Assembly (NCBI RefSeq): GCF_018476905.1
Contig: NZ_JAHCVK010000001.1
Span: 1,054,001 to 1,118,000, forward strand
Length of the DNA: 64,000 nucleotides
Reading direction: 5' to 3'
Source: Geomobilimonas luticola
GTDB lineage: Bacteria; Desulfobacterota; Desulfuromonadia; Geobacterales; Geobacteraceae
Numbering within the stretch: the first letter of the stretch is position 1; every line of letters starts with the position of its first letter. Both the position numbers and the translations under genes were made by a program. Positions 7,240 through 16,107 of this stretch are shown here, piece after piece. The notes beneath the pieces are model-generated. The model searched no databases. It worked only from the letters and a program-made list of their open reading frames with translations, and was not told the origin of the DNA.

Positions 7240-10200
7240 TGAACCAAACCGGCAAAGGACCATCCTATTTCCCCTACGATATCCAGATCAGGGGGGACCT
7301 GTGGGGGCTTCTGGAGCTTGATGACGCGGCGCGGGAAGTCGAGGGGCGGGGGATGCCCCGGATCATGTTCTTCCGCCGTCTGGCCGAACGACTGAGCCAC
7401 TATTCCGGCCAGCCGGTACAGGCGGGACTTCTCAACCTCTATGCCCTCTACATGAAGGCCCTGCGTCACCTGACCGATATCCACACCGAGAAGCGAAAAC
7501 CTGCCCTGCTGGAAGAGGCGCTGGCGACCGCCGGCTTCCCCTGCGGGTCGCCTGAACTGGCTCGACTGCTGGAGGGATTCGGCGACTGCTTCCCCTGCGG
7601 CGACCTCCTGAACGGGACCGTCCCCGACCCGGCCGCCTGGCTGGCGGGGGACAGCCCCGACCACGGCAGGAAAAAGCTCGGTGTCAAGGAGCTGCTCCTC
7701 CTCCGTGCCGCCATCGAAAACCCCGCCCTGACGACGTTCCGGGTGATGCTGGACGACAGCGAGCTGGAGGCGCGGAGCGCGTACCGGTCGGCGGTTGCCG
7801 CCCTGGAGCGGGAACTGGCCAAGGGGGGGCCGGTTGTCCCCTTCGCCCTCTCCCTCCCCGAACTTCTGCGTGCCCCCGCCAAGGCCTCCCCCCATTCCCT
7901 GGAAGGACAGATGGAGTACATCCGCTCCCGGTGGGCCGACGTCCTCCCGCCGGAACTGGTGGCGGAGCTGACGGCCGCCTTTGCCGTGCTGGCGGAAGAG
8001 GGGCAGATGTTCACTCCCCGGGGTGAGCCGGGTGGGGCCAACGTGCTGGAGTTCCTGAAAGGGGGAAAGCTCGGGAAGGGGGGGTACGACTACCCGGAGT
8101 ACGAGCGGTTCTCTCCCGATGCCGACTGGATGGCCAACGTGGTGATGCTTGCCAAGATGACCTATGTCTGGCTCGACCAGCTCTCCCGCAAGTACCAGCG
8201 ACCCATCAACCGCCTCGACCAGGTGCCGGACGAGGAGCTGGATATCCTTGCCCGCTGGGGGTTCACCACCCTCTGGCTCATCGGGCTCTGGGAGCGCTCC
8301 CCCGCGTCCCAGAAGATCAAGCAGATAGCCGGCAACCCCGATGCCATCTCGTCCGCCTACTCCCTCTACGACTACGTCATCGCCCACGACCTGGGGGGGG
8401 AAGAGGCGCTCGGGAACCTGAAAGAGCGCTGCCGGCAGCGGGGGATCCGCCTGGCGAGCGACATGGTCCCGAACCACACCGGCCTCTATTCCCGCTGGAC
8501 CGTGGAGCATCCCGACTGGTTCGTCCAGCTCGACTACCCGCCGTACCCCGCCTACACCTTCAACGGCCCGGACCTCTCCTTCTCCCCCGAGATCAGCCTC
8601 CACATCGAGGACGGTTACTGGGAGCGGCGCGACGCGGCGGTGGTGTTCAAGCACTACGACCATCGCGACGGCCGGACCCGCTACATCTACCACGGCAACG
8701 ACGGCACCTCCACCCCCTGGAACGACACCGCCCAGCTGAACTACCTCATCCCCGAAGTGCGTGAGGCGGTTATCCGGACCATCCTCCACGTCGCCCGGCA
8801 GTTCCCGGTCATCCGCTTCGATGCCGCCATGACCCTGGCCAAGAAGCACTATCAGCGCCTCTGGTACCCCCAGCCGGGGAGCTGCGGGGTCCCCTCCCGC
8901 GCCGAGCACGGCATGGGACGGGAGGAGTTCGACGCCGTCTTCCCCGAGGAGTTCTGGCGCCAGGTGGTGGACCGGGTGGCGGCCGAGGCCCCCGGCACGC
9001 TCCTTCTCGCCGAGGCCTTCTGGCTCATGGAAGGGTACTTCGTCCGGACCCTGGGGATGCACCGGGTTTACAACAGCGCCTTCATGAACATGCTCAAGCT
9101 GGAGGAGAACGCCAAGTACCGCCAGACCATCAAGAATGTCCTGGAGTACGACCACCGCATCCTGCAGCGGTTCGTCAACTTCATGAACAATCCGGACGAG
9201 AAGACGGCGGTGGAGCAGTTCGGCAAGGAAGGGAAATACTTCGGCGCCTGCGTACTGCTCGTTACCATGCCGGGTCTTCCCATGATCGGCCATGGGCAGG
9301 TGGAAGGGTTCCACGAGAAGTACGGCATGGAGTACCGGCGCGCCTACTGGGATGAGCCGGTTGACGAACATCTGGTGGCGGTCCACGAACAGAAGATTTT
9401 TCCTCTCATGCGGCGGCGCTGGCTCTTTTCCGGCTCGGAGAACTTCATCCTCTACGATTTCTTCGCCGACGGCCAGGTGGACGAGAACGTCTACGCCTAT
9501 TCAAACCGGGCCGGGGACGAGCGGGGGCTCGTCATCTACAACAACCGTTACGGGGATACGGCGGGCTGGCTACGCACCTCCACCTCCCGGGGGGTGCAAA
9601 ACGCCCGGGGCGAGACGGAGCTTGTGCAGACTACCCTGGCGGAAGTACTCGGGTTCGACCCGGACGGCAGCTCCTACTATGCCTGGCGCGACTCCATCAG
9701 CGGCCTCCACCACCTCCGGTCGGGGCGGGAGTTGTGCGAGCAGGGTCTGTTCGTGGAACTGTCGGCCTACGAGTGCCGTGCCTACCTGGATTTCACGACA
9801 ATCCGGGACGACGAGTACGGCACCTGGGGACGCCTCTGCTTCCAACTGGCCGGCAGGCCGGTGGCGAGCCTGGACGAGGAGGTGAAGCAGGTGCGGCATG
9901 CCGAGGTTAACGTGGCATTCCGGGAGGTTTGCGGGGAGCTGGACCGGCACCTGGCGGAGTCGCCGGCGCTCAGGGAAAATGTGGCGGCACTCGAACCGGC
10001 GCTGGAATCGCTCTTCGACCTGATTAACCGTCACACCTCCTGCCACGGGGACGGGAAGGGGGTGGCTGCCGAAACGCTCACGTCCCTTGAGGTCGTGGAG
10101 CGGCTCACCCTGCTGCAGAAGGATGAGAAACTCACCCTCCCGATGGTCGTCCTCGATCTGCCGGCGGACCGCCTGGTGGCGGCGGGATGGCTTGTTCTTC

Positions 10201-10736
10201 ACCGGGCGGGACGGCTGGCCGGGGGTCCCGACATTGCTGCAACGGCGGCCTGCTGGTGCGACGAACTCGGCCTGCTCCGACCGTTCGCCGACCTGTTCCG
10301 GTTCGCCCAGGCGGCCGCCGGGGCGCCGATCCCCATGGACGAGTCGGCGGCCGGCTCCCTCCTCCTCACCCTGCTGCGCCGGCAATCGTTCTTTGCCGAT
10401 GGGGAGGGGATGGCCGAGGCGGAACGGTTCCGTGAACTCTTTGCCGAACCCTCGGCGCGGGAGTTCCTCGACTGCCACTGGAGCGGCGATGGGGAATGGT
10501 TCGTGAAAGAGCGGTTCGAGATACTCCTCGGCTGGCTCCTGCTGACCACCGTCGTCACGACAGGGGGGGCCTCCACTGCTACTCCCCACAACCTGGCGGC
10601 GTTCATCCCCCATCTGACGTCGGCCTGCCAATCCTGCTACCTGACCGCAGCCCGTGCCGGTTACCGGACCGACCGGTTCCTTGCCCTGCTGGCAGGGGAG
10701 GAACTATCCACAGGAGTCGATCACATTGATGCATAG
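7236..10736 (+). CDS. large GH13 (alpha-amylase superfamily) protein
   Basis: This is a 1166-residue protein with a GH13 barrel in its middle third. Region I is SDMVPNH (about 408), region II IRFDAAMT with the nucleophile Asp (about 529), region III LLLAEAFW with the acid Glu (about 594), and region IV MNNPDE (about 650, family NHD with Pro replacing His). The ~340 N-terminal residues and ~350 C-terminal residues match no domain I can name. No signal peptide is seen, so it is probably cytoplasmic. It could hydrolyse, transfer or isomerise alpha-glucosides. Its place between the LolA-like gene and the lipoprotein gene suggests a function tied to the lipid pathway, for example handling a sugar headgroup, but this is inference. 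Confidence 0.8.
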   Translation: MMNQTGKGPSYFPYDIQIRGDLWGLLELDDAAREVEGRGMPRIMFFRRLAERLSHYSGQPVQAGLLNLYALYMKALRHLTDIHTEKRKPALLEEALATAGFPCGSPELARLLEGFGDCFPCGDLLNGTVPDPAAWLAGDSPDHGRKKLGVKELLLLRAAIENPALTTFRVMLDDSELEARSAYRSAVAALERELAKGGPVVPFALSLPELLRAPAKASPHSLEGQMEYIRSRWADVLPPELVAELTAAFAVLAEEGQMFTPRGEPGGANVLEFLKGGKLGKGGYDYPEYERFSPDADWMANVVMLAKMTYVWLDQLSRKYQRPINRLDQVPDEELDILARWGFTTLWLIGLWERSPASQKIKQIAGNPDAISSAYSLYDYVIAHDLGGEEALGNLKERCRQRGIRLASDMVPNHTGLYSRWTVEHPDWFVQLDYPPYPAYTFNGPDLSFSPEISLHIEDGYWERRDAAVVFKHYDHRDGRTRYIYHGNDGTSTPWNDTAQLNYLIPEVREAVIRTILHVARQFPVIRFDAAMTLAKKHYQRLWYPQPGSCGVPSRAEHGMGREEFDAVFPEEFWRQVVDRVAAEAPGTLLLAEAFWLMEGYFVRTLGMHRVYNSAFMNMLKLEENAKYRQTIKNVLEYDHRILQRFVNFMNNPDEKTAVEQFGKEGKYFGACVLLVTMPGLPMIGHGQVEGFHEKYGMEYRRAYWDEPVDEHLVAVHEQKIFPLMRRRWLFSGSENFILYDFFADGQVDENVYAYSNRAGDERGLVIYNNRYGDTAGWLRTSTSRGVQNARGETELVQTTLAEVLGFDPDGSSYYAWRDSISGLHHLRSGRELCEQGLFVELSAYECRAYLDFTTIRDDEYGTWGRLCFQLAGRPVASLDEEVKQVRHAEVNVAFREVCGELDRHLAESPALRENVAALEPALESLFDLINRHTSCHGDGKGVAAETLTSLEVVERLTLLQKDEKLTLPMVVLDLPADRLVAAGWLVLHRAGRLAGGPDIAATAACWCDELGLLRPFADLFRFAQAAAGAPIPMDESAAGSLLLTLLRRQSFFADGEGMAEAERFRELFAEPSAREFLDCHWSGDGEWFVKERFEILLGWLLLTTVVTTGGASTATPHNLAAFIPHLTSACQSCYLTAARAGYRTDRFLALLAGEELSTGVDHIDA

Positions 10737-11418
10737 ATGTATCCCCCTTGTTGTGCTGCTGGTCTCATTGTGCCTTGCCGGCTGTGCCGCGGCTCCCAAG
10801 CCGCTGGTCGGCCTGGTACCGGGGAAGGAGGCGGAAACGCTCCAGTCCCCTATCTCCATCGCCATCCGGACCCCCGAGGGGGGGAGGGGAGGGCGGGGAT
10901 ACCTGATCTTCAAGCGCCCGGACCGCTTCCATCTCGCCATCCTCTCCCCCTTCGGCCTGACCATGCTGGAGGTGTTCAGCGACGGCGACCGGCTAACCTG
11001 CCTCATCCCCTCGAAAAATACCGCCTACAGCGGCAGGATCGCCGACCTGCCGGCCCGGGAAGGGTTGCGCACCTGGGGGCTCATGCGCTGGGTGGTGGAA
11101 AAGCCGCCGGTGGCCGGCCCGGCACTGAAACGGGACCATGTCACCGCCGACGGCAGGCGGGAGACCGTCTTCTACGACGACCAGGGGGTGGTGCTCCGGA
11201 AGGAGACCGACGAGGGGGACCGGGTGGTCTTCAGCGACTACCAGGTGTATGACGGTGTGGCGTTCCCGTCGGTCATGGAAATTTCCGCTGTCACCGGCGA
11301 ATCGGTCCGGATCACCTTCGACGAACCGGAGCTGAACAGGCCGGTGGAGGAGGGGGCGCTTAAGCCGAACCTGGACGGGGTGACGGTACTCCCCTTCTCC
11401 GCGTTTCAGGGTTTCTAG
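10729..11418 (+). CDS. LolB-like outer-membrane lipoprotein
   Basis: The 229-residue product has a lipoprotein signal ending in the lipobox LAGC (Cys about residue 18), with no Asp at +2, which favours outer-membrane sorting. The body, including GYLIFKRPDRFHLAILSPFG, resembles LolB/LolA-fold lipoproteins that accept lipid cargo. The ATG at 10729 overlaps the end of the GH13 gene. With the LolA-like protein upstream and the MMPL exporter downstream it would complete an inner membrane, periplasm and outer membrane route for the pathway product. The LolB assignment rests on pattern, not on a database search. Confidence 0.7.
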   Translation: MHRCIPLVVLLVSLCLAGCAAAPKPLVGLVPGKEAETLQSPISIAIRTPEGGRGGRGYLIFKRPDRFHLAILSPFGLTMLEVFSDGDRLTCLIPSKNTAYSGRIADLPAREGLRTWGLMRWVVEKPPVAGPALKRDHVTADGRRETVFYDDQGVVLRKETDEGDRVVFSDYQVYDGVAFPSVMEISAVTGESVRITFDEPELNRPVEEGALKPNLDGVTVLPFSAFQGF

Positions 11419-11424
11419 CCGGCC

Positions 11425-13986
11425 ATGCTGAAAGACTTCCTCGCAACCATAACCGATGCCACCAACCGGGGGATTCGGGCCCACCTGGAGTGGCTGTTCC
11501 GGACAACGAGCCGCCGGCCGCTCCTCGTCATCGTTCTTTCGGTGTCTCTGCTGGCGCTCTCCGGCATCTCCATCGCCACCACCCGCTTCGAATCGGACAT
11601 CTTCAAGCTCTTCCCCTCCGACAAGGGGCCGCTCAAGCTGTTCCTCGACTCCTTGAAATGGAGCGGCGGCGCCCAGGACGCCTATTTCATCCTGGAAGGG
11701 GGCAAGGAGCAGCTGATTGCCGAGGGGGAGCGGTTCGCCGGCAGACTCACGTCCCTGCAGGTGGACGGCCAGCCAGCCTTCCGCAAGGTGACCTACCGGA
11801 CCTTCGATCCGGCGGAGGCCCAGGCTTTCGCCGATTTCGTCGGGTATGCCGTGACCCATCCCCAGCTCTTCGTCTCACCAGACGATGCGGGGCGGTTCGC
11901 CGAACTCCTGACGCCGGGCGTCATGACCCGGAGCCTGGACAAGGCACGGGCCGAGCTGGCAAGTCAGGCGGGAATGGGACTTCGTGAGATCATCGCCGCC
12001 GACCCCTTTTCCCTGCGGGATCTGGTCCTTCCTCGCCTGAAAAAAGCAAGCCAGGCACTCGATCTCGATACGACCTCCCCCTATTTCCTCTCCCGTGACG
12101 GACGGGTGCTCATCATCATTGCCGAGCCGGCGCGGCCGGTGCAGGACATGGTCTTTGCCCGCAAGCTCGTGGCGGGGATCAACGAGGCCCGGCGCGGGGC
12201 GACGGTCACCATTACCTGCACCGGTGCCCACCTGGCGGCGGTGCTGGACGAGGCGGCGGTGAAGGGGAATGTCATCTCCTGCGTCCTCTCGTCGCTCGTG
12301 GTGGTGCTCCTCCTCTTTTATCTCACCTACCGCCGCTTCCTCCCCACCCTCCTGATCCCGTTCATCCTCTTTTGCGGCGTGGTGCTGGCCCTCGGGACGG
12401 CGGGGCTTTTCCTCTCTTCCATAAGCCTCATCTCCTTTGCCTTCACCGCACTCATCATCGGGCTCGGCACCGACTATTCCATCCATATCTACGACCGCTT
12501 CCACTCCGAGCGGAGCGCCGGGCGTGATACGGACGAGGCCCTGCGCCTTGCGGTGGTCGATACGGGGCACGGCGTCTTCACCGCTGCCGCCACCACCGCG
12601 CTCCCCTTTCTCGCACTGACCATATCCGACGTCCGGGCCCTGTCCGAACTGGGACTCCTGGTGGGGCTTGGGGTGATCTTCTCCCTCTACGCCACCTTCC
12701 TCTTCCTGCCGCCGCTTCTCCTCTTCTCCGAGCGCCGCTTTCCCGCCGCGGCCTACAAGCCGCTCCCCCGCTTCGGTCTCGGTTGGGCATGGGAGATGTG
12801 TCTCCGTCGGTATCGTGCCGTTATCCCTGTTTCAGTGGCGCTCGTTGCCCTGCTTCTGGTGGCCGCGTTCTTCATCCGTTTCGAAGGGGACCTGAAGAAC
12901 CTCCAGCCTCGCCACTCCGAGGCGTTCCAGGCCCAGGAGAAGATCGAGCAGCACCTGAGCCTTTCCCCGAAACAGATGCTCGTCGCGGTGGAAGGCGAAG
13001 AGCTGGAGGATGTGATGAGCCGGGGGGGGCGGGTGGAGAAGCTGGCGGAGCGCTACGTGCAGGGTGGGCAGCTCGTTTCCTTCTCCTCACTCGGCCAGGT
13101 GGTCAACGATCGGGAGAACCAGCAAGAGCTGCTGGCTGCTATGGCGGGACCGCTGGCGTCCCTCAGAGTGGCGGAATCGGCAACCGCCGCGCTCTCCAAG
13201 GCCGGTTTCGATCCCGCTCCTTTCGAGGGGACGGTTGCCGGCCTGGCTGTCCTGAACAAGGCCCGACCGGTCCCTCCCGCCGAGGCAATCGAGCGGATCG
13301 AGCGCTCACCGCTGCGGGGAGTGGTGGCACGGCACCTTATGCGTGGGGATGGCAGCCATCATCTCCTCTTCTACCTCAACTACCGGGGGAACGAGTTTTC
13401 CCAGCAGTCGTTTCTCAAGGAACTGGCCATCGTCGATCCGACGGCGCGGGCCACCAGCACCGACCTGGTGAGCGGTCAGCTGGCCGGATCGGTGAAGAAA
13501 AGCTTTTTCTGGGGCTTTCTCCTCGGCGGCGCAATGGTGCTGTTCCTCCTCCTCTCCCACTTCGACTCCCTCGCCGCCCTCTTCACCTCCCTCTTTCCGG
13601 TGGCCGGCGGGGTCGTCGCCATGCTCGGCCTCATGGCCCTCACCGGGATGGGGATCAACTTCATGAACGCCATGGTCCTTGTGACCATTCTCGGCATGGG
13701 GAGCGACTACGGCCTCCACGTGGTGCACCGGGTGACGGGGGATGACGAGGTGGAGCGACGGGGGCGGTTCATCCAGTCGGGCCGTGCCGTTCTCCTTTCC
13801 GCCCTTACCACCATCGCCGGCTTCGGTTCCCTCGCCTTCACCGACTACGCTGCCCTCTCCTCCATCGGCTGGGCCACCAATTTCGGCATCGGCGCCACCA
13901 TGCTCTTTTCCCTCATTGCTCTTCCTTCCTTCCTGGAAGCGGGCAGACGGCGGATGTTGCGGAAAAACAGTGAGGTGTCTTCGTGA
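11425..13986 (+). CDS. MMPL/RND-type lipid exporter
   Basis: The 853-residue protein has an N-terminal membrane segment (about 30-50), a large periplasmic loop and a bundle of membrane helices with the sterol-sensing-like motif LIIGLGTDYSIHIYDRF. A second loop and second helix bundle follow, with the equivalent GMGSDYGLHVVHR. This internal duplication and the GxGxDY motifs are typical of MMPL/HpnN-type RND exporters. HpnN and aryl-polyene cluster relatives move lipids towards the outer membrane by proton-motive force. It is placed directly after the lipoprotein gene. Its stop overlaps the GTG of the next gene. Confidence 0.88.
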   Translation: MLKDFLATITDATNRGIRAHLEWLFRTTSRRPLLVIVLSVSLLALSGISIATTRFESDIFKLFPSDKGPLKLFLDSLKWSGGAQDAYFILEGGKEQLIAEGERFAGRLTSLQVDGQPAFRKVTYRTFDPAEAQAFADFVGYAVTHPQLFVSPDDAGRFAELLTPGVMTRSLDKARAELASQAGMGLREIIAADPFSLRDLVLPRLKKASQALDLDTTSPYFLSRDGRVLIIIAEPARPVQDMVFARKLVAGINEARRGATVTITCTGAHLAAVLDEAAVKGNVISCVLSSLVVVLLLFYLTYRRFLPTLLIPFILFCGVVLALGTAGLFLSSISLISFAFTALIIGLGTDYSIHIYDRFHSERSAGRDTDEALRLAVVDTGHGVFTAAATTALPFLALTISDVRALSELGLLVGLGVIFSLYATFLFLPPLLLFSERRFPAAAYKPLPRFGLGWAWEMCLRRYRAVIPVSVALVALLLVAAFFIRFEGDLKNLQPRHSEAFQAQEKIEQHLSLSPKQMLVAVEGEELEDVMSRGGRVEKLAERYVQGGQLVSFSSLGQVVNDRENQQELLAAMAGPLASLRVAESATAALSKAGFDPAPFEGTVAGLAVLNKARPVPPAEAIERIERSPLRGVVARHLMRGDGSHHLLFYLNYRGNEFSQQSFLKELAIVDPTARATSTDLVSGQLAGSVKKSFFWGFLLGGAMVLFLLLSHFDSLAALFTSLFPVAGGVVAMLGLMALTGMGINFMNAMVLVTILGMGSDYGLHVVHRVTGDDEVERRGRFIQSGRAVLLSALTTIAGFGSLAFTDYAALSSIGWATNFGIGATMLFSLIALPSFLEAGRRRMLRKNSEVSS

Positions 13987-15266
13987 GTTCACCTTCCGGT
14001 TCGAATCCCCGCCTCCTCCTGGTCTATCCGGCTACCCACAAGCTGGGGTGGGTGAAGCGTTTTCAGCTTCCACCCCTTTCCCTGAAGCAGGTAGCTGCCG
14101 CCACGCCACCGCCGTGGGAGGTGGTCCTGGTGGACGAGGTCCACGAGGATATTCCCTTCGACAGCCGGTTCGACCTGGTGGGAATCACCGCCATGACCCA
14201 CCAGGCGCTCCGCGCCTACGAGATCGCCGACCGGTTCCGGGCAAGGGGGGTGCCGGTGGTTCTCGGCGGAATCCACCCTACGGTCCTCCCCGACGAGGCG
14301 GCTCTCCATGCGGACGCGGTGGTGGTGGGGGAGGCGGAGCCGGTCTGGGAAGAACTCCTGGACGATCTCCTGGCGGGGCGACTGGCACCCCTCTACCGGG
14401 CGCCGATCCCCGAAGGGGACCGACTCTCCATCCCGTGGGGGAGGCGGGACATCCTGGCGGGGAAGACGTACCTCACCACCCAGACCCTCCAGGCGAGCCG
14501 GGGGTGCCCCTACGACTGCCCCTTCTGCATCACCACCAACTACTTCGGCAGGAGTTTCCGCTACCGGGACCCGGAGGACGTGCTGGCCGAGCTCCGTTCC
14601 TACGAGGGGAAACTGACGGTCTTTCTCGACGACAACATCCTGGGGGACCCTCTCCGGGCCAGGCCGATCCTGGAGGGGATGGCGGGGATGAACATCCGCT
14701 GGGGGGGGCAGGGGAACCTCCGCTTTGCCGAGGACCCGGAGATGGTGAAGCTGGTGGCCCGCTCCGGCTGCATCGGCATCTTCGTCGGCATCGAGTCGGT
14801 GACCGGCGCCCATGCCAACCACCCCAAGACCGGGAGCCGTTACACTCCGGTCGAGCTGGTGAAGCGGGTGCGGGACGCGGGGATCGTGCTGGAGGCCTCC
14901 ATGGTCTTCGGCTTCGACGATCACGACGAGGGGGTGTTCGAGCAGACGGTCCGCTTCCTGGAGGAGTGCGCCCCGAGCCTCCCCACCTTCCACATCCTCA
15001 CCCCCTATCCCGGCACCGCCCTGTTCAGCCAGTTCGATAGGGAGGGAAGGCTCCTCCACAAGGAGTGGAACCGGTACGACCACGGCACGGTGGTTTTCCG
15101 GCCGAAGCGGATGACCCCGGAGCGGCTCTACCGGGGGTGGCAGGAGGCACGCTGGGAGGCGTACCGGCTGCCGGCGATCGCCAGGCGGGTGATGCAGGGG
15201 AAGGGGAAAGGGGTGAACCTGATGTACAACCTGCTGCGGCGGGGGGGGATAGAGCGGCCCGATTAG
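13983..15266 (+). CDS. cobalamin-binding radical SAM protein
   Basis: This 427-residue protein has an N-terminal B12-binding domain (about 8-135, with VVLGGIHPTVLPDEA). The radical SAM motif is RGCPYDCPFC near residue 173, followed by the FLDDNILGD strand and TPYPGTALF near residue 340. The GTG start overlaps the exporter stop. It is the last gene of the cluster and converges with pagL, the stops being four bases past each other. Like the other two cobalamin radical SAM proteins here it probably edits the acyl product; relatives in hopanoid and ladderane-type gene sets act on lipids. Confidence 0.85.
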   Translation: MSSPSGSNPRLLLVYPATHKLGWVKRFQLPPLSLKQVAAATPPPWEVVLVDEVHEDIPFDSRFDLVGITAMTHQALRAYEIADRFRARGVPVVLGGIHPTVLPDEAALHADAVVVGEAEPVWEELLDDLLAGRLAPLYRAPIPEGDRLSIPWGRRDILAGKTYLTTQTLQASRGCPYDCPFCITTNYFGRSFRYRDPEDVLAELRSYEGKLTVFLDDNILGDPLRARPILEGMAGMNIRWGGQGNLRFAEDPEMVKLVARSGCIGIFVGIESVTGAHANHPKTGSRYTPVELVKRVRDAGIVLEASMVFGFDDHDEGVFEQTVRFLEECAPSLPTFHILTPYPGTALFSQFDREGRLLHKEWNRYDHGTVVFRPKRMTPERLYRGWQEARWEAYRLPAIARRVMQGKGKGVNLMYNLLRRGGIERPD

Positions 15267-15850
15267 CGGAAGAGAGTGATTCCCAGTAACAAGATGCTCG
15301 AATTGAGGGGCTCGTTGGGGGTGGAGGTGCTGGCGTTGGAGACGTGGTGGTAGCGGTATTCCCCCGTCAGGGCCAGGTCCTTCTTGATGAAGTACTGGAG
15401 GCCGGTTCCCCCCTGGTAGGAGAAGTCGAGCCGCGTCCCCATGGTCGGGAGTCCCAGGTCGACGAACAGGACGCCGCCACCGGCGAAGACGTAGGGGACC
15501 ATTTCCTCCAGGGAGGTGAATTTCCAGCTCCCCAGAACATAGCCCCCCGTCATGACCCGGCCGTCGTGGTTGACCGCCATGTGGAGCGGCAGTTCCAGCA
15601 GGAGTTCGTGGCGCCCCTGGTACCAGTTCCCCTTCCCCACCTCGTCGGAGAGGAACCAGCCGTAGCGGAGGATGTTGGTGAAGGTCTGCACGTCGGTGCG
15701 GGTGGCGCCGAACTCCCGGTGGGTGGCGCCGTAGCCGGCGAGCCAGGTGTACTCGTGGTCCGCCTCGCGGACAAAGGCGTTGTCGGCGGCGGAGACGGCG
15801 GCGGGGAAGAGGGTCAGGGCGAGCATAACGGTGAAAAGGATCTTTGTCAT
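15263..15850 (-). CDS. pagL: PagL-like lipid A 3-O-deacylase
   Basis: The 195-residue product has a cleavable signal peptide (MTKILFTVMLALTLFPAAVSA) and an outer-membrane beta-barrel pattern. Near the C-terminus it has HHVSNAS, the PagL His-x-Ser-Asn active-site motif, and it ends in aromatic Phe-Arg. PagL removes the 3-position hydroxyacyl chain from lipid A in the outer membrane. The gene faces the lipid cluster tail to tail and overlaps it by four bases, so it is not part of that operon. It could still act in the same membrane. Confidence 0.85.
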   Translation of the reverse strand: MTKILFTVMLALTLFPAAVSAADNAFVREADHEYTWLAGYGATHREFGATRTDVQTFTNILRYGWFLSDEVGKGNWYQGRHELLLELPLHMAVNHDGRVMTGGYVLGSWKFTSLEEMVPYVFAGGGVLFVDLGLPTMGTRLDFSYQGGTGLQYFIKKDLALTGEYRYHHVSNASTSTPNEPLNSSILLLGITLFR

Positions 15851-16076
15851 AAGGTATCCATGAAAGAAATGGGCGCGGGGCCATCCATCGTAGCCTCGTC
15901 CGTTGTGGTCGGCCCTTCGCTGCGGACCTTGACCGATGATAGCCGGAAGATCATTCGGTGCCGCACCCAGGTGTGGCTCGTCATGGCGGATGCCGGCGGG
16001 CGTCCGCTCGCCGCTCGGGCTCTCCCTCCGCTCCCGAGACTACGCCGGATGTCTCAGAACGTGTGGGAAAACAAAG

Positions 16077-16104
16077 AAAGCCCCCGGTTTGCCGGGGGCT
16101 TTTT
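16077..16104 (-). terminator. terminator after hisG (possibly bidirectional)
   Basis: A GC-rich hairpin AAAGCCCCCGG/CCGGGGGCTTT with a four-base loop lies four bases past the hisG stop. On the minus strand it is followed by an interrupted T tract, and on the plus strand by TTT. Confidence 0.75.
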
Positions 16105-16107
16105 GAG

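Noticed and set aside
7206-9386. 726-residue minus-strand ORF opposite the GH13 gene
   Set aside because: Translation is biased to Gly, Val and Pro without motifs; the opposite strand has GH13 catalytic motifs.
13742-15040. 432-residue plus-strand ORF over the exporter end and radical SAM gene
   Set aside because: Gly/Pro/Arg-rich low-complexity translation, no ribosome site, and fully overlaps two genes with clear domains in another frame; a high-GC shadow.
13989-15884. 631-residue minus-strand ORF antisense to the radical SAM gene and across pagL
   Set aside because: Composition is Pro/Arg/Gly-rich with no family pattern; it reads through pagL in the wrong frame.
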